Part shown: in pieces, positions 10,160-21,411 of the stretch
Layout: every line of letters begins with the position of its first letter
How positions within the stretch are numbered: position 1 is the stretch's first letter
Source of the DNA: Marimonas arenosa
GTDB lineage: Bacteria; Pseudomonadota; Alphaproteobacteria; Rhodobacterales; Rhodobacteraceae
DNA: 64,000 bases
Assembly (NCBI RefSeq): GCF_030848945.1
Contig: NZ_JANHAX010000001.1
Location: 248,001 to 312,000, forward strand
Reading direction: 5' to 3'
Made by a program: the position numbers and the translations under genes
The notes under the pieces: generated by a model
The model's database searches: none
What the model saw: only the letters and a program-made list of their open reading frames with translations
Told to the model about the DNA's origin: nothing

Positions 10160-10608
10160 AACGGCTGATCCTTCTCTTGATGCTTTGGGCCGTGCCGGTT
10201 GCGGCGGTGCAACCGGATGAAATCCTTGCCGACCCGGCCTTGGAAGACCGGGCTCGGGAAATTTCCAAGGGGCTGCGCTGTCTCGTCTGCCGCAACGAAA
10301 GCATCGACGACAGCAACGCCGATTTGGCGCGTGACCTGCGCCTGCTGGTGCGCGAGCGATTGACCGAAGGTGATAGCGACGAAGAGGTGGTGGATTTCGT
10401 TGTGGCCCGCTACGGCGAGTATGTTCTGCTGAAACCCACCGCCAGCGGCTCGAATAGGGTGCTCTATCTTGCCGGGCCGGTGATGCTTCTGATCGCCGGA
10501 ATTGGCGGATTGCTCTACCTGCGGCGCCGCTCCCGGGCGCAGGCCCCGGCCGAAGCGGCGCTCAGCGCAGACGAGGCGCGACGGCTTGACGAAATCATGA
10601 AAGGGTGA
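10156..10608 (+). CDS. ccmH: Cytochrome c maturation protein CcmH
   Basis: CcmH is the periplasmic, membrane-tethered thiol oxidoreductase that keeps apocytochrome CxxCH cysteines reduced for heme ligation. The 150-residue precursor has a signal peptide (about residues 1-18), the LRCLVCRN redox motif (Cys42, Cys45) and a membrane helix near residues 103-123. It is the short form, without the TPR domain (CcmI) fused in some species. The 4-base overlap with ccmF suggests coupled translation. Confidence 0.96.
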   Translation: MKRLILLLMLWAVPVAAVQPDEILADPALEDRAREISKGLRCLVCRNESIDDSNADLARDLRLLVRERLTEGDSDEEVVDFVVARYGEYVLLKPTASGSNRVLYLAGPVMLLIAGIGGLLYLRRRSRAQAPAEAALSADEARRLDEIMKG

Positions 10609-10672
10609 CGTCAGGTTTCGCTTCTGTCCGGCTACGGGTTTCGGTTAGCTCGGTCCGACGAGGAGGACCGCC

Positions 10673-11449
10673 ATGGTTTACAAGACGATCGCCTACGATG
10701 TGACCGACGATATCTGCGTCATCACGCTCAACCGCCCAGACAAGATGAATGCGCTGACCACCGCGATGCGTTCGGAAATCTCCGATGCGGTGAGCCATGC
10801 CGAAAAGGACGGGGCTCGGGTGATCGTCCTGACCGGTTCGGGCGGGGCGTTCTGCTCGGGGCAGGATCTGGGTGACGCCAACATTGGCGGACTCGACCTG
10901 GAACGCGGACTGCGCGACGAATACAACCCGATGCTCAAGACGATCTACGACAGCCCGGTGCCCGTCATCGCAGCGGTCAACGGCCCGGCGGCCGGAGCCG
11001 GGGCCAATCTGGCGCTAGCTGCGGATGTGGTGATCGCCGCCGAGAGCGCTTATTTCATGCAGGCCTTCACCCGTATTGGCCTTATTCCGGATGCCGGCGG
11101 CACCTACTGGCTGCCGCGGACCATGGGGGCGGCCAAGGCGATGGGCGCGGCGCTATTTGCCGAGAAGATCACGGCGAAACAGGCCGATGAATGGGGGATG
11201 ATCTGGGAGGCGGTCCCGGACGAAGACTTCGAAGCCCGCTGGCGGTCCCGCGCCGAGTACCTCGCCAAGGGGCCGACGCGGGCCTTCCAACTCACCAAGC
11301 GGGCAATCCGCGGCAGCTGGGACGAAACCATCGACGGGCAGTTGACGGCCGAGGCCAAACTTCAAGGGAAGGCGGGCAAAAGCCGCGATTTCATGGAGGG
11401 GGTCGTGGCCTTCCTGGAAAAACGCAAGGCGCATTTCGAAGGCCGTTGA
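10673..11449 (+). CDS. Enoyl-CoA hydratase/isomerase family protein, PaaG-like
   Basis: This 258-residue crotonase-fold enzyme acts on acyl-CoA thioesters. Oxyanion-hole segments are visible at GGAFCSGQDL and GPAAGAGANLAL, and the catalytic-loop region at GLIPDAGGTYWLP. The last motif and overall length resemble PaaG, the ring-epoxide isomerase of phenylacetate degradation. The indolepyruvate oxidoreductase nearby could produce phenylacetyl-CoA, but no other paa genes are present. A generic beta-oxidation hydratase remains possible. GAGGAGG precedes the ATG. A strong hairpin follows the stop. Confidence 0.88.
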   Translation: MVYKTIAYDVTDDICVITLNRPDKMNALTTAMRSEISDAVSHAEKDGARVIVLTGSGGAFCSGQDLGDANIGGLDLERGLRDEYNPMLKTIYDSPVPVIAAVNGPAAGAGANLALAADVVIAAESAYFMQAFTRIGLIPDAGGTYWLPRTMGAAKAMGAALFAEKITAKQADEWGMIWEAVPDEDFEARWRSRAEYLAKGPTRAFQLTKRAIRGSWDETIDGQLTAEAKLQGKAGKSRDFMEGVVAFLEKRKAHFEGR

Positions 11450-11468
11450 GGTCAGCTTGTAACGACAT

Positions 11469-11495
11469 CGCCCCGGGGTCACCCCGGGGCGTTCT
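11469..11495 (+). terminator. Rho-independent terminator between the crotonase gene and gltA
   Basis: A perfect 10-bp stem (CGCCCCGGGG with CCCCGGGGCG, loop TCA) is followed by TTCTT on the plus strand. It lies between converging genes. The T-rich tail favours the crotonase direction, but the palindrome could also act on gltA transcripts. Confidence 0.8.
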
Positions 11496-11512
11496 TCGGA
11501 TTTGAGTGCGGT

Positions 11513-12808
11513 TCAGCGGTCTTCGACATCCACATAGCTGCGCATGGTGGCGCCGAGATAGAGTTGACGCGGGCGCCCGATTTTATGGGCCGGATCCGAG
11601 AACTGTTCCTTCCACTGAGAAATCCAACCCACGGTGCGGCTGAGCGCGAAGATCGGGGTAAACATCGAGGTCGGGAAGCCCATCGCCTCGAGGATGATAC
11701 CCGAGTAGAAGTCGACGTTCGGGAACAACTTCTTCTCAGCGAAATAGGGATCCTCCAGCGCCTGTTTCTCCAGTTCTTTGGCGACCTGGAGAACTGGATT
11801 GTTCTCGATCCCCAGCAGGTCGAGCACCTCGTCGGCGGACTGTTTCATCACCGTCGCGCGCGGGTCGAAGTTCTTGTAGACGCGATGGCCGAAGCCCATC
11901 AGGCGGAACGGGTCGTTCTTGTCCTTGGCACGGGCGATAAACTCGGGAATGCGGTCGACGGCGCCGATTTCCTTCAGCATTTCCAGACAGGCCTGGTTGG
12001 CACCACCATGGGCCGGGCCCCAGAGACAGGCGATGCCGGCGGCGACGCAAGCGAATGGGTTGGCGCCCGAGGACGAGGCCAGACGCACCGTCGAGGTCGA
12101 GGCATTCTGTTCGTGGTCGGCATGCAGCGTAAAGATTCGGTCCATCGCACGGGCGAGGATCGGGTCGACCACGAAATCCTCGGCAGGGACCGAGAAACAC
12201 ATGTGCAGGAAGTTCGCCGCATAGTCGAGATCGTTACGCGGATACACGAAAGGCTGGCCGATAGAGTATTTATACGCCATCGCGGCGATGGTTGGCATCT
12301 TTGCGATCATCCGATGCGAAGCGATTTCGCGCTGACGCGGGTCGGAAACGTCGGCACTGTCCGCATAAAAAGCCGACATCGCGCCGACAACGCCCACCAT
12401 CGTGGCCATGGGATGCGCGTCGCGGCGGAAGCCACGGAAAAAGTTGTGCATCTGCTCGTGGATCATGGTGTGGCGGGTGATAGTGGTTTCGAACACTTCG
12501 AGTTCCTTGGCAGTGGGAAGCTCGCCATAAAGCAGAAGGTAGCAGACCTCGAGATAGTGTGATTTCGACGCCAGCTGATCGATCGGATAGCCGCGGTGCA
12601 ACAATACGCCCTCGTCGCCATCGATGTAGGTGATGGTACTGTCGCATGACGCGGTCGAGGTGTAGCCAGGGTCGTAGGTGAAAACGCCGGCTTCGGCATA
12701 GAGCTTGCGGATATCGATCACCTCCGGCCCCACCGACGGCGACAGCATCGGCAATTCGTATTTCTTGCCGTCAATGGTCAGCGTCGCGGTTTTTGAGCTG
12801 TCAGTCAT
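11513..12808 (-). CDS. gltA: Citrate synthase
   Basis: GltA condenses oxaloacetate and acetyl-CoA to citrate, the entry step of the TCA cycle. The 431-residue length and motifs such as [15 protein letters not shown] and [14 protein letters not shown] fit the hexameric, Gram-negative type. The start ATG at 12808 ([10 protein letters not shown]) follows a strong AGGAGG site; an extension to 12874 is open but lacks support. The 113 bases between it and gltX must hold its promoter, or it is read through from gltX. Confidence 0.97.
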   Translation of the reverse strand: MTDSSKTATLTIDGKKYELPMLSPSVGPEVIDIRKLYAEAGVFTYDPGYTSTASCDSTITYIDGDEGVLLHRGYPIDQLASKSHYLEVCYLLLYGELPTAKELEVFETTITRHTMIHEQMHNFFRGFRRDAHPMATMVGVVGAMSAFYADSADVSDPRQREIASHRMIAKMPTIAAMAYKYSIGQPFVYPRNDLDYAANFLHMCFSVPAEDFVVDPILARAMDRIFTLHADHEQNASTSTVRLASSSGANPFACVAAGIACLWGPAHGGANQACLEMLKEIGAVDRIPEFIARAKDKNDPFRLMGFGHRVYKNFDPRATVMKQSADEVLDLLGIENNPVLQVAKELEKQALEDPYFAEKKLFPNVDFYSGIILEAMGFPTSMFTPIFALSRTVGWISQWKEQFSDPAHKIGRPRQLYLGATMRSYVDVEDR

Positions 12809-12921
12809 CGCGTTTCCTCCGTTCATGTTTTTGTTCGCCCGCGCCGCGCCTTCCGGAGTTAAACCGGACCTCAACGCAGGCTCATTCCTAGCCAGGCGTG
12901 CTTACCAGACAATGAACCCCG

Positions 12922-14325
12922 TCAAGCCCCAGCAGCGTCGGACAGGCGGGCCAGCGTTTCGTCGCGCCCGAGAACCAACATCATGTCAAACACGCTGGGC
13001 GTCACCGAACGCCCCGCCAAAGCGGCACGTAATGGCCCGGCAAGCTTGCCGAATTTGGTTTCTCGTTGCTCGGCGAACTGGTTCAGAACCTGTTCCAGAT
13101 CGTCACGCGACCAGCTAGCATTTTGCAGATGCGGCGTCAATTCTTTCAGTATACCACGGGATGCAGCGTCAAGGGCCTTGGCGGCTTTCTCGTCCGGCCG
13201 GATTGGCCGGTCGGAAGTGATAAAGGCCGCTTTTTCAAGAAGTTCCGGGAGCGTTTTGGCTCGCTCCTTGAGGACCGGCATGGCCTTCTCGAACAATGGA
13301 ATTTTCGTCTCTGGCAACGAAGGTTGGCCGGTGGCCGCGAGGAAGGCCCGAAGCTCTTGCAGCAGTGCAGCATCGTCGCTGGCCGCGATATGCTGGCCGC
13401 AGATGTTTTCCAGCTTCTTGAAATCGAAGCGGGCAGGTGCGCGGCCGATTCCATCAAGGTCGAACCAGGACTTCGCCTGCTCGTCCGTGAAGAACTCGTC
13501 ATCACCATGGCTCCAACCCAGCCGCGCGAGGTAGTTGCGCATGCCTGCCGCGGGATAGCCCATGGCCTGGTATTCTTCGACCCCCAGGGCGCCGTGGCGC
13601 TTGCTGAGTTTCTTGCCGTCAGGACCATGAATCAGCGGGATATGTGCCCAGATCGGGACATCCCAACCCATCGCCTCGTAGACCAGTTGCTGGCGCGCGG
13701 CATTATTGAGATGGTCATCGCCCCGCATCACATGCGTTACGCCCATATCATGATCGTCGACCACCACCGCGAGCATGTAGACTGGGGTGCCGTCCGAGCG
13801 CAGCAGGACCATGTCGTCGAGTTGATCATTGCGGAAGGTGACATTGCCCTGCACCCTGTCGCGGATCACCGTGACACCGTCACGTGGCGCCTTGAGCCGG
13901 ATCACAAAGGGCATATCCGGATGGCCGGCGGGATCGGCGTCGCGCCAGGGGCTGTGAAAAAGGGTTGACCGTTTCTCGGCCCGGGCCTCTTCGCGGAAGG
14001 CTTGAATTTCTTCCTGCGTCGCGAAACATTTGTAGGCATGGCCGCTCTCGAGCATTGCCCGGGCAACCTCTGCATGGCGGTCGGCGCGGGCGAACTGGCT
14101 GACCGCCTCGCCGTCGTGATCAAGCCCCAACCAGGCGAGCCCCTTGAGGATTGCCTCCGTCGCCTCGGGCGTCGAGCGGGTCCGATCCGTGTCTTCGATA
14201 CGGAGCAGGAACTTGCCGCCGCGACCGCGGGCATAGAGCCAGTTGAAAAGTGCCGTGCGGGCGCCGCCGATATGCAGGTATCCGGTGGGTGAGGGCGCAA
14301 AACGGGTGACGATCGGCTGGGACAT
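12922..14325 (-). CDS. gltX: Glutamate-tRNA ligase
   Basis: This class I aminoacyl-tRNA synthetase charges tRNA with glutamate. The 467-residue protein has the HIGH-type motif ([10 protein letters not shown] near the N-terminus) and the KMSKS-type motif as KLSKRHG. Many alphaproteobacteria carry two gltX paralogs, one sometimes charging tRNA-Gln, and which one this is cannot be told from the window. It diverges from comEC across 78 bases. Confidence 0.96.
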   Translation of the reverse strand: MSQPIVTRFAPSPTGYLHIGGARTALFNWLYARGRGGKFLLRIEDTDRTRSTPEATEAILKGLAWLGLDHDGEAVSQFARADRHAEVARAMLESGHAYKCFATQEEIQAFREEARAEKRSTLFHSPWRDADPAGHPDMPFVIRLKAPRDGVTVIRDRVQGNVTFRNDQLDDMVLLRSDGTPVYMLAVVVDDHDMGVTHVMRGDDHLNNAARQQLVYEAMGWDVPIWAHIPLIHGPDGKKLSKRHGALGVEEYQAMGYPAAGMRNYLARLGWSHGDDEFFTDEQAKSWFDLDGIGRAPARFDFKKLENICGQHIAASDDAALLQELRAFLAATGQPSLPETKIPLFEKAMPVLKERAKTLPELLEKAAFITSDRPIRPDEKAAKALDAASRGILKELTPHLQNASWSRDDLEQVLNQFAEQRETKFGKLAGPLRAALAGRSVTPSVFDMMLVLGRDETLARLSDAAGA

Positions 14326-14403
14326 CAGGCGTTAATCTTTCGGTAACCATGAACGGGATAGATTTGCCGCCTGTCTAGCCATCCGGCTTGGGAAGGACAA
14401 GGG

Positions 14404-16440
14404 ATGGGCGCTTTGGCGCGGGTCGAAATGGCGCTGCTGGCGCAAAGGGGGCATTTGTTTCCGTGGGTTCCGGTGGTTCTGGCTTGCGGCATCGGCCTAT
14501 ATTTCGGTCTCACCTTCGAACCCGGTCTCGCCACGCTGCCATATCTCGGCGCGGGCATGCTGTTTTTGATCGTACCGACGCTGCTCTGGCGCTCGGGGTT
14601 CGCGGTGCTGCTCTGGGTGCCGGTTCTATTCGGCGTCGGCTTTGCGCTCGCAATGGTGCGGGCACATCTGCACGACAACCCGGTGCTTGGGTGGCGTTAC
14701 TACGGGCCGGTCGAGGGACGGGTGATCGGTATTGACCGCTCTGCCAGTGGAGCGCCGAGAGTGTTGCTCGACACCGTCGGTCTGGCGAAGGTGGCACCTG
14801 AGAGAACGCCAGCGCGGGTTCGCATAGCGCTGCACGGGGCAGGCGGCGCAACCCCCGAGGCCGGCGCGCGCGTGATGATCACGGCGCATCTGTCGCCGCC
14901 CGGCGGGCCGGTGGAGCCGGGCGGTTTCGATTTCCAGCGCCATGCCTGGTTTCTGAAACTCGGCGCGGTGGGCTATTCCCGTACGCCTCTGCTGATCGTG
15001 ACGCCGGCGCGCCGGGGGCAGATTCTTCTACGGGCACGCATGGAATTGTCCCGCCGGGTTCAGGCGGGCCTGCCCGGCGAAGCAGGGGCCTTCGCCGCTG
15101 CCATCATGACCGGCGATCGCAGCGGTATCGCGCCGGCGACGCTGCAGGCACTGCGTACAACGAACTTGGCGCATCTGTTGGCGATCTCCGGCCTGCATAT
15201 GGGGTTGCTGACCGGGTTCGTTTTTGCCGCGGTCCGGTTGCTCCTCAACCTCTGGCCCGCGCTCGGTCTGCGCCTGCCGGTCAAAAAGCTGGCCGCACTC
15301 CTCGCCCTTGGCGTTGGCGCGGGTTACCTTGCTCTGTCCGGCGGCAACGTGGCGACCGAGCGGGCCTTCGTCATGGTGGCGGTGGCGCTGTTCGCGGTCG
15401 TTGCCGATCGCCGGGTGATCTCTTTGCGCTCGGTCGCGCTGGCCGCAACGCTGGTGCTACTGCTCTGGCCCGAGGCGCTGCTGGGCCCCGGGTTCCAGAT
15501 GTCCTTTGCTGCCACGACAGCGCTCGTGGCTGTCTTCCGCTGGCTGCGTGAGGCCGAGATTGGCCTTGGCCCGGCCTGGGCGAAGCCGTTGCTGGCAACG
15601 GCGATTTCCTCGGCGGTTGCGGGTCTGGCCACGGCCCCGATTGCAGCGGCGCATTTCAACCAATTCGCGCATTTCGGGCTGATAGCCAACCTGGCGTCGG
15701 TACCGTTGATGGGGTTGCTGGTCATGCCGGCCGCCCTTTTTGCCGCGCTTCTAATGCCGTTCGGGTTTGAAGCGCCAGCATTGTGGTTGGCCGGATGCGG
15801 GCTCGATTGGATCCTCGGAGTGGCGCATCGCGTTGCTGCGCTGGAGGGCGTTCGCGGCGCGGTGCCCAGTCCCGACTGGCCGGTGTTGCCGATGATGGCG
15901 ATGGGTTTCGTGATACTGGTTCTGTGGCGGGGGCGGGCGCGATTCGTCGGCCTCATGCCTGTCGCCGTGGCGGTGGTGATCTGGTTAAAGACTGAACGGC
16001 CGGAGGTGCTGATCGCCGACAATGGCGGGTTGGTTGGCGTGCTGGACAGCAGGGGCCGGGCATTGAGCCGGCCCCGCGGTGGCGGTTTCATCGCGGCCAA
16101 CTGGTTGGAAAACGATGGTGACCCGGTCAGCCAGTCCGACGCGGCCGCCCGCTGGCCCGGGGCGGGCGAGACCTGGACAATTCACCATGTCACCGGCAAG
16201 CGGGCGCTGGAGGGGTTGGACTGTTCGAAAGGCGAAATCGTCGTCACCAACCAGAGCCTGGCGGACGCACAACGTGCGCAACTGCCATGCTTGGTCTATG
16301 ACGCTCGGTTTCTCCGCCGTGAGGGTGCGCTGGCACTCCATCGTACAGAGACCGATGCCGTGAAAGTCGTTTCCGCCCGCGCGGTCACCGGCGAGCGGCT
16401 TTGGAACCGGCGGCGTGCGGGACAGGAACAGGATCAGTAG
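14404..16440 (+). CDS. comEC: ComEC/Rec2-family DNA uptake channel protein
   Basis: ComEC forms the inner-membrane channel for single-stranded DNA in natural transformation. The 678-residue protein has an N-terminal hydrophobic/DUF4131 region, a soluble stretch, and a Competence domain with the hallmark [15 protein letters not shown] near residue 260. The C-terminus (about 530-678) is soluble, but I see no HxHxDH metallo-beta-lactamase motif. Its last 7 bases overlap the convergent lexA. Confidence 0.9.
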   Translation: MGALARVEMALLAQRGHLFPWVPVVLACGIGLYFGLTFEPGLATLPYLGAGMLFLIVPTLLWRSGFAVLLWVPVLFGVGFALAMVRAHLHDNPVLGWRYYGPVEGRVIGIDRSASGAPRVLLDTVGLAKVAPERTPARVRIALHGAGGATPEAGARVMITAHLSPPGGPVEPGGFDFQRHAWFLKLGAVGYSRTPLLIVTPARRGQILLRARMELSRRVQAGLPGEAGAFAAAIMTGDRSGIAPATLQALRTTNLAHLLAISGLHMGLLTGFVFAAVRLLLNLWPALGLRLPVKKLAALLALGVGAGYLALSGGNVATERAFVMVAVALFAVVADRRVISLRSVALAATLVLLLWPEALLGPGFQMSFAATTALVAVFRWLREAEIGLGPAWAKPLLATAISSAVAGLATAPIAAAHFNQFAHFGLIANLASVPLMGLLVMPAALFAALLMPFGFEAPALWLAGCGLDWILGVAHRVAALEGVRGAVPSPDWPVLPMMAMGFVILVLWRGRARFVGLMPVAVAVVIWLKTERPEVLIADNGGLVGVLDSRGRALSRPRGGGFIAANWLENDGDPVSQSDAAARWPGAGETWTIHHVTGKRALEGLDCSKGEIVVTNQSLADAQRAQLPCLVYDARFLRREGALALHRTETDAVKVVSARAVTGERLWNRRRAGQEQDQ

Positions 16441-17129
16441 GTGCGGATCAGACCGACCAGCTTGCCCTGCACCTTGACTTTGTCGTCGGGAAAGACACGG
16501 GTTTCGTAGGCCGGGTTGGCGGCTTCGAGCGCGATTGCATTGCCTTTTCGCAGATAGCGCTTGAGCGTTGCCTCGTGATCCTCGACCAAGGCAACGACGA
16601 TGTCGCCGTTGTCAGCCACCGATGTCTCGCGAATGATCACCACGTCGCCGTCATTGATCCCGGCGTCGATCATCGAATCGCCTTTGACCTCGAGTGCGTA
16701 ATGCTCGCCGTTGCCGGAAAGCATCGAACTGGGCACCGCGACATTGTGCGAGGCATGGCTGATTGCCTCGATCGGGACGCCGGCGGCGATGCGGCCCATC
16801 ACCGGAAGCTCGAGTGCCGCTGCTTCGACCGCGATGGCGTTGGCCGGCGGCGCGCTGTCGGGCCGGTCGCCTTCGATGACCCGTGGTGTGAAGCCCGACG
16901 GCTCACCGCCAAGCGACTCTGGCAGTTTCACGATCTCGATGGCGCGGGCACGATGTGCCAAACGGCGGATGAAACCGCGTTCTTCCAGTGCGGTGATCAA
17001 CCGGTGGATGCCGGATTTCGAACGCAGATCCAGGGCCTCTTTCATCTCGTCGAACGACGGCGGTACGCCGTCACGCTGAAGCCGCTTGTGAATGAACTGC
17101 AGAAGATCGAGTTGTTTGCGGGTAAGCAT
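16434..17129 (-). CDS. lexA: SOS repressor LexA
   Basis: LexA represses DNA-damage genes and self-cleaves when RecA is activated. The 231-residue protein has an N-terminal winged-helix DNA-binding domain (residues 1-65) and a C-terminal S24 peptidase domain. The cleavage bond is Ala116-Gly117, the nucleophile Ser152 (GDSM) and the general base Lys190. The length fits alphaproteobacterial LexA, which has a longer linker than the E. coli protein. The start [10 protein letters not shown] at 17129 follows GGAGGCAG. An SOS box lies upstream, so it is probably autoregulated. Confidence 0.97.
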   Translation of the reverse strand: MLTRKQLDLLQFIHKRLQRDGVPPSFDEMKEALDLRSKSGIHRLITALEERGFIRRLAHRARAIEIVKLPESLGGEPSGFTPRVIEGDRPDSAPPANAIAVEAAALELPVMGRIAAGVPIEAISHASHNVAVPSSMLSGNGEHYALEVKGDSMIDAGINDGDVVIIRETSVADNGDIVVALVEDHEATLKRYLRKGNAIALEAANPAYETRVFPDDKVKVQGKLVGLIRTY

Positions 17130-17163
17130 GTCTCTGCCTCCGTCATGGCATTTCTTTGTGTTT

Positions 17164-17192
17164 GTTCTATGCATGTTCTCGTTTTGTGTCAA
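17164..17192 (-). promoter_or_regulatory. lexA promoter with overlapping SOS box
   Basis: GTTC-TATGCAT-GTTC at 17164-17178 is an exact match to the alphaproteobacterial SOS box GTTC-N7-GTTC. On the minus strand a perfect -35 element TTGACA (17187-17192) and a -10-like TAGAAC (17164-17169) are 17 bases apart. The operator therefore covers the -10 and spacer, so bound LexA should block RNA polymerase. Confidence 0.85.
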
Positions 17193-17223
17193 TCAAAACA
17201 AGAACAAAACGGGGGCGATCTGG

Positions 17224-18396
17224 CTAAAGCGGGATATAGTCGATCTCGGCCCCGGTCGGCATGGCCTCGGCTCGCGGCGGTGAGATAGCCAGCGCATTGG
17301 CGCGCGACAGCAAACTCAGCAGCGAACTGTCCTGCCGGTCGAACACGGTGATCTTGCCTTGGTCAACGATGGCGCGTTGATAGTGCTCCCGCGGGCCATT
17401 GGCGCCCAACGGCCTGGTGAGCCGGGCCTTGAGTGCCGGGCGGCGAGAGGCCCCGAGACCAAGCATGGCATGGATCATCGGGGCCAGGAAGATGTGGCCG
17501 CAAACCATGGCCGAGACCGGGTTTCCTGGCAGGCCGACCATAACCGCGTTGCCCATGCGTCCGGCCATAAGCGGTTTACCCGGGCGCATTGCGATCTTGT
17601 AGAAGGCGCGCTCCATGCCCATGGCTGCGGCGACGTCCCCCACCAGGTCGTGATCGCCGACCGAGGCACCGCCGATGGTGACGATCAGGTCGGCGCCCTG
17701 CGCTAGCCAAAAGGTCGTCTCGAGGCTTTCACGGTTGTCGCGGGCAATTGGAAGCAGCCGCGGCTCGGCACCGAGCCGGGTCAGCAGAGCGTGCAGCCCG
17801 AAGGTGTTCGAGGCGATGATCTGGTCTCGCCGCGGGCGCTCACCCGGCATGACCAGTTCGTCCCCGGTCGAAATCAGCGCGACTGTCGGACGACGAGTGA
17901 CCGGCACTTCGGCGACGTTCATCGCCGCCAGAAGTGCGACGTCCTCGGGGCTCAGGCGACGGGGGCCGGCAATCGCGTCGCCGGACCGGAAATCAGTACC
18001 GAGCGGGCGAATATTGTCACCCTGGTCCTGCGGCGCCACGATGGTGATCAGGTCACCGCGGCGCTCGACGTCTTCCTGGATTACCACGTGGCTGGCACCC
18101 TCGGGCACCGGCGCGCCGGTGAAGATACGCACCGCCTGGCCGGCCTTGACGGCTCCGTCGAACCCGTGACCCGCGGCGCTTTCCCCGATTACCTTGAACT
18201 GGGCGTGCAGGCCGGCCTCGGTGGCTTTGACGGCATATCCGTCCATGGCCGAGGCGGCGAACGGAGGCTGATCGCGCCGCGCCGCGACATCGGCGGCCAG
18301 CACCCGCCCTGCGGCCGAGATCAGCGGTACGGTTTCGTTGCCGAGCGGCGAAACCAGGGCGAAAAGACGCGCCAGCGCCTCGTCAACCGATATCAT
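17224..18396 (-). CDS. moeA: Molybdopterin molybdotransferase
   Basis: MoeA inserts molybdate into adenylated molybdopterin. The 390-residue protein has the N-terminal SAMDGYA motif, the STGDEL segment and [11 protein letters not shown] of the MogA-like domain III. It overlaps moaC by 4 bases and so is translated with the trpGDC-moaC transcript. The next gene, lexA, has its own promoter in the 94-base gap. Confidence 0.96.
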   Translation of the reverse strand: MISVDEALARLFALVSPLGNETVPLISAAGRVLAADVAARRDQPPFAASAMDGYAVKATEAGLHAQFKVIGESAAGHGFDGAVKAGQAVRIFTGAPVPEGASHVVIQEDVERRGDLITIVAPQDQGDNIRPLGTDFRSGDAIAGPRRLSPEDVALLAAMNVAEVPVTRRPTVALISTGDELVMPGERPRRDQIIASNTFGLHALLTRLGAEPRLLPIARDNRESLETTFWLAQGADLIVTIGGASVGDHDLVGDVAAAMGMERAFYKIAMRPGKPLMAGRMGNAVMVGLPGNPVSAMVCGHIFLAPMIHAMLGLGASRRPALKARLTRPLGANGPREHYQRAIVDQGKITVFDRQDSSLLSLLSRANALAISPPRAEAMPTGAEIDYIPL

Positions 18397-18869
18397 GTCG
18401 CCTCGTAACGGCCGGATTTGCCGCCATCCTTCAGGACGACCCGGATGTCTGAGATGACCATGCCCTTGTCGGCGGCTTTGACCATGTCATAGACCGTTAA
18501 CGCCGCGGTCGAGACCGCGGTCAGCGCCTCCATCTCGACACCGGTCTGGCCGGTGGTTTTGACCGTGGCTTCGATCTGAACGCCAGGCAGGTCCGAGTCG
18601 AGTGTCAACTCCACCGACACCTTGGTGATCGCCAGCGGATGGCAGAGCGGGATGAGATCGGGCGTTTTCTTCGCCCCCATTATCCCGGCCAGCCGCGCCA
18701 CCGACAGCACATCGCCCTTCTTGGCGCGTCCTTCCGAGATCAGCGCATACGTCTCGGGCGCAATCGTCACCTGACCCCTGGCTACTGCGACACGATCGGT
18801 CACCGCCTTGTCGGAAACATCGACCATATGGGCATCGCCCTTGGCGTCGAAATGGCTGAGATCGGCCAT
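18393..18869 (-). CDS. moaC: Cyclic pyranopterin monophosphate synthase
   Basis: MoaC converts the MoaA product to cyclic pyranopterin monophosphate, the first stable intermediate of molybdenum cofactor. The 158-residue protein shows LIPLCHPL and the active-site region [16 protein letters not shown] chose the ATG at 18869 (MADLSHFDA), 2 bases past the trpC stop, over an in-frame TTG at 18875. It is embedded between tryptophan genes and moeA. Confidence 0.96.
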   Translation of the reverse strand: MADLSHFDAKGDAHMVDVSDKAVTDRVAVARGQVTIAPETYALISEGRAKKGDVLSVARLAGIMGAKKTPDLIPLCHPLAITKVSVELTLDSDLPGVQIEATVKTTGQTGVEMEALTAVSTAALTVYDMVKAADKGMVISDIRVVLKDGGKSGRYEAT

Positions 18870-18871
18870 GG

Positions 18872-19687
18872 TCAAAGGCCCCCTTCAGATCTCAACGGAT
18901 TGGCCAGCAGCGCCTCGGTCGCCGCGGCAACGTCGTCCTGTCGCATCAGGCTTTCGCCGATCAGGAAACAACGCGCGCCATAGCGCGCCATGTCGGCCAG
19001 GTCGGCCGGGCTGGACAGGCCGCTTTCACAGACGATCATACGGTCGGCCGGCACCAGTTTGCTCAGGCGCCGTGTGGTGTCGAGCGTGGTCTCAAACGTC
19101 TTGAGATTGCGGTTGTTGATTCCAATCATCCGGCTGTTCAGACGCGCGGCGCGCTCCAACTCGGCCTCGTCATGGACCTCTAGGAGCGCGTCCATGCCCC
19201 AGCTTGTCGCCGCATCTTCCAGTTCCTCGGCCTGATCGTCGGTGACGCTGGCCAGGATGATCAGGATGCAGTCGGCGCCAAGCGCGCGGGATTCGGCCAC
19301 CTGGTAGGGATCGTACATGAAATCCTTGCGCAGCGCCGGCAGAGAACAGGCCTCGCGCGCCTGGCTCAGGAACTCTTTCGCGCCCTGAAAACTGGGCGTG
19401 TCAGTCAGGACACTGAGACAGGTGGCGCCGCCCTCCGCATAGGCTTTGGCCAGTTCGGGCGGGTCGAAATCTGCCCGGATCAGGCCCTTGGACGGGCTCG
19501 CTTTCTTGATCTCGGCGATCAGCCCATAACCTGCTCGCGACGCTTCGAACAGCGCCTCGGCAAAGGGGCGCACCGGTGATGCCTCCCGCGCCTCGGCTTC
19601 GATCTCTTCCAACGGCTTGGCGGCCTTGTCAGCAGCGATCTCGTCCAGCTTGTAGGCTTTTATGCGGTCGAGGACGGTTTCCGTCAT
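18872..19687 (-). CDS. trpC: Indole-3-glycerol phosphate synthase
   Basis: TrpC closes the indole ring in tryptophan synthesis. The 271-residue single-domain protein has the typical (beta/alpha)8 motifs: [10 protein letters not shown] near residue 60, the ALRKDF segment, and [11 protein letters not shown]. No PRAI (TrpF) domain is fused. It overlaps trpD by 4 bases. Confidence 0.97.
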   Translation of the reverse strand: MTETVLDRIKAYKLDEIAADKAAKPLEEIEAEAREASPVRPFAEALFEASRAGYGLIAEIKKASPSKGLIRADFDPPELAKAYAEGGATCLSVLTDTPSFQGAKEFLSQAREACSLPALRKDFMYDPYQVAESRALGADCILIILASVTDDQAEELEDAATSWGMDALLEVHDEAELERAARLNSRMIGINNRNLKTFETTLDTTRRLSKLVPADRMIVCESGLSSPADLADMARYGARCFLIGESLMRQDDVAAATEALLANPLRSEGGL

Positions 19688-20706
19688 GCGGCCTCCGATG
19701 TTGATTGTGCGAGGCAGTCGATCTTGGCACGGGCGGCGCCCGAGTCGATGCTCTCACGGGCCATCTCGACGCCTTCGCGCAGCTCGCTGGCCTTGCCGGC
19801 AATGGTCAGTGCGGCAGCGGCATTGAGCAGTACCGCGTCGCGATAGGCCGAAGGTTCTCCCTGGAGCAGGGCCTTGAAGGCTCGGGCATTGTATTCAGGT
19901 GTGCCGCCGAGGATGTCCGCGAACGGATGAACCGGCAGACCGAAATCCTCGGGATGCAACTCGGCCTCGCGGATCGAGCCGTCTTCCTCAAGCGACGCCA
20001 CCCACGTGACGCCGGTGATGGTCATCTCGTCAGTTCCGTCCGAGCCGTGTACCAGCCAGGCATGGTCACTGCCGAGCTGGCCCAGGGTCTCGGCCATCGG
20101 GCGGATCAGGTCGCGGCTGAACGCGCCGGTCAACTGGCGCTTGACGCCAGCCGGGTTGGTCAGCGGCCCGAGAATGTTGAAGATCGTGCGGGTGCCAAGC
20201 TCGGCCCGGGTCGGCCCGACATGCGCCATCGCCGGGTGGTGCATCGGCGCCATCATGAAGGCGATGCCGCAGCTTTTGAGCGCGTTTTCAACAACTTTCG
20301 GCCCGACCATGACCTTGATCCCCATTTCGGTCAGGGCATCCGCCGCGCCCGACTTCGAGCTCAGGTTGCGGTTGCCATGTTTGGCCACCGGTACGCCGGC
20401 ACCGGCCACCACGAAGGCCGTCGCGGTCGAGATGTTGAGTGTGCCCTTGCCGTCGCCGCCAGTGCCGACGATGTCGATTGCTTCGGTCGGGGCGGCAACC
20501 TTGTGGCATTTCGACCGCATCACCGCCGCTGCGGCGGCATATTCCTCGACCGTTTCGCCGCGGGTCCGGAGCGCCATCAGTAAGCCGCCGATCTGGCTTG
20601 GCGTAGCTTCGCCTTCGAACAGGATGGTGAAGGCAGTTTCAGCCTCGTCGCGGCTCAGCGGTCGATCGGCGGCGGCGCCGATCAGGGGTTTCAGCGTGTC
20701 GCTCAT
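19684..20706 (-). CDS. trpD: Anthranilate phosphoribosyltransferase
   Basis: TrpD joins anthranilate to PRPP. The 340-residue protein shows the diphosphate-binding [14 protein letters not shown] motif and the [15 protein letters not shown] motif, both diagnostic. It overlaps trpG and trpC by 4 bases at each end, indicating a translationally coupled trpGDC unit. Confidence 0.97.
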   Translation of the reverse strand: MSDTLKPLIGAAADRPLSRDEAETAFTILFEGEATPSQIGGLLMALRTRGETVEEYAAAAAVMRSKCHKVAAPTEAIDIVGTGGDGKGTLNISTATAFVVAGAGVPVAKHGNRNLSSKSGAADALTEMGIKVMVGPKVVENALKSCGIAFMMAPMHHPAMAHVGPTRAELGTRTIFNILGPLTNPAGVKRQLTGAFSRDLIRPMAETLGQLGSDHAWLVHGSDGTDEMTITGVTWVASLEEDGSIREAELHPEDFGLPVHPFADILGGTPEYNARAFKALLQGEPSAYRDAVLLNAAAALTIAGKASELREGVEMARESIDSGAARAKIDCLAQSTSEAA

Positions 20707-21284
20707 GCCGGCACCTTCATTTCGTCGAGAAAATTCTTCAGCATCTCATGGCCATGTTCCGAGGCGATGGATTCCGGGTGGAACTGTACCCCGTGGATCG
20801 GCAGGTCGCGGTGCTGCAGCCCCATGATAGTGCCGTCCTCCAGTTCTGCCGTGACCTCGAGGCAGTCAGGCAGGCTGTCACGCTCAACCACCAGCGAGTG
20901 ATACCGTGTGGCCTTGAACGGGCTGGGCAACCCCTTGAAGATGCCTTTACCAGTGTGGCGGATCTCGCCGACCTTGCCGTGCACGATCTCGTGGCAGCGC
21001 ACCACCTTGCCGCCAAAGGCCTGGCCGATGGTCTGGTGTCCCAGGCACACTCCCATCAGCGGCGTGCGCGTCTTGGCTGCAGCCGTCGTCAGTGCCAGAC
21101 AGATACCGGCCTGATCAGGGTCGCAGGGCCCCGGGCTCAGCAGGATAGCCGCCGGTTTGAGCGCCATGGCTTGCTGGACGTCGAGTGCGTCGTTGCGTTT
21201 CACCACCACATCGACGCCCAGTTCGCCCAGGTAATGCACCAAATTATAGGTGAAACTGTCGTAATTATCGATCAGCAGCAGCAT
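20703..21284 (-). CDS. trpG: Anthranilate synthase component II (glutamine amidotransferase)
   Basis: TrpG supplies ammonia from glutamine to TrpE. The 193-residue class I amidotransferase has the nucleophile Cys80 in GVCLGHQ and the His/Glu pair in GVQFHPES near residue 170. I start it at ATG 21284 ([11 protein letters not shown]), the usual family beginning, rather than the GTG at 21293. It may also serve p-aminobenzoate synthesis. TrpE lies 3.7 kb away, beyond the divergent yibQ. Confidence 0.96.
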   Translation of the reverse strand: MLLLIDNYDSFTYNLVHYLGELGVDVVVKRNDALDVQQAMALKPAAILLSPGPCDPDQAGICLALTTAAAKTRTPLMGVCLGHQTIGQAFGGKVVRCHEIVHGKVGEIRHTGKGIFKGLPSPFKATRYHSLVVERDSLPDCLEVTAELEDGTIMGLQHRDLPIHGVQFHPESIASEHGHEMLKNFLDEMKVPA

Positions 21285-21411
21285 CTTGCCCACTTTCGCA
21301 CGTTAAAGGGCTGGAGGCCCGGCCCTTGGTCGCGGTATACATGTTCAGGCTTGTTGCGCACCGTCAAGGGGGCGCACTGTCCCGACGGGCAGGAAAAATG
21401 AGGTAGACGCA

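Noticed and set aside
11469..11495. Small RNA gene between the crotonase gene and gltA
   Set aside because: The only structure is one terminator-like hairpin in a 63-base gap.
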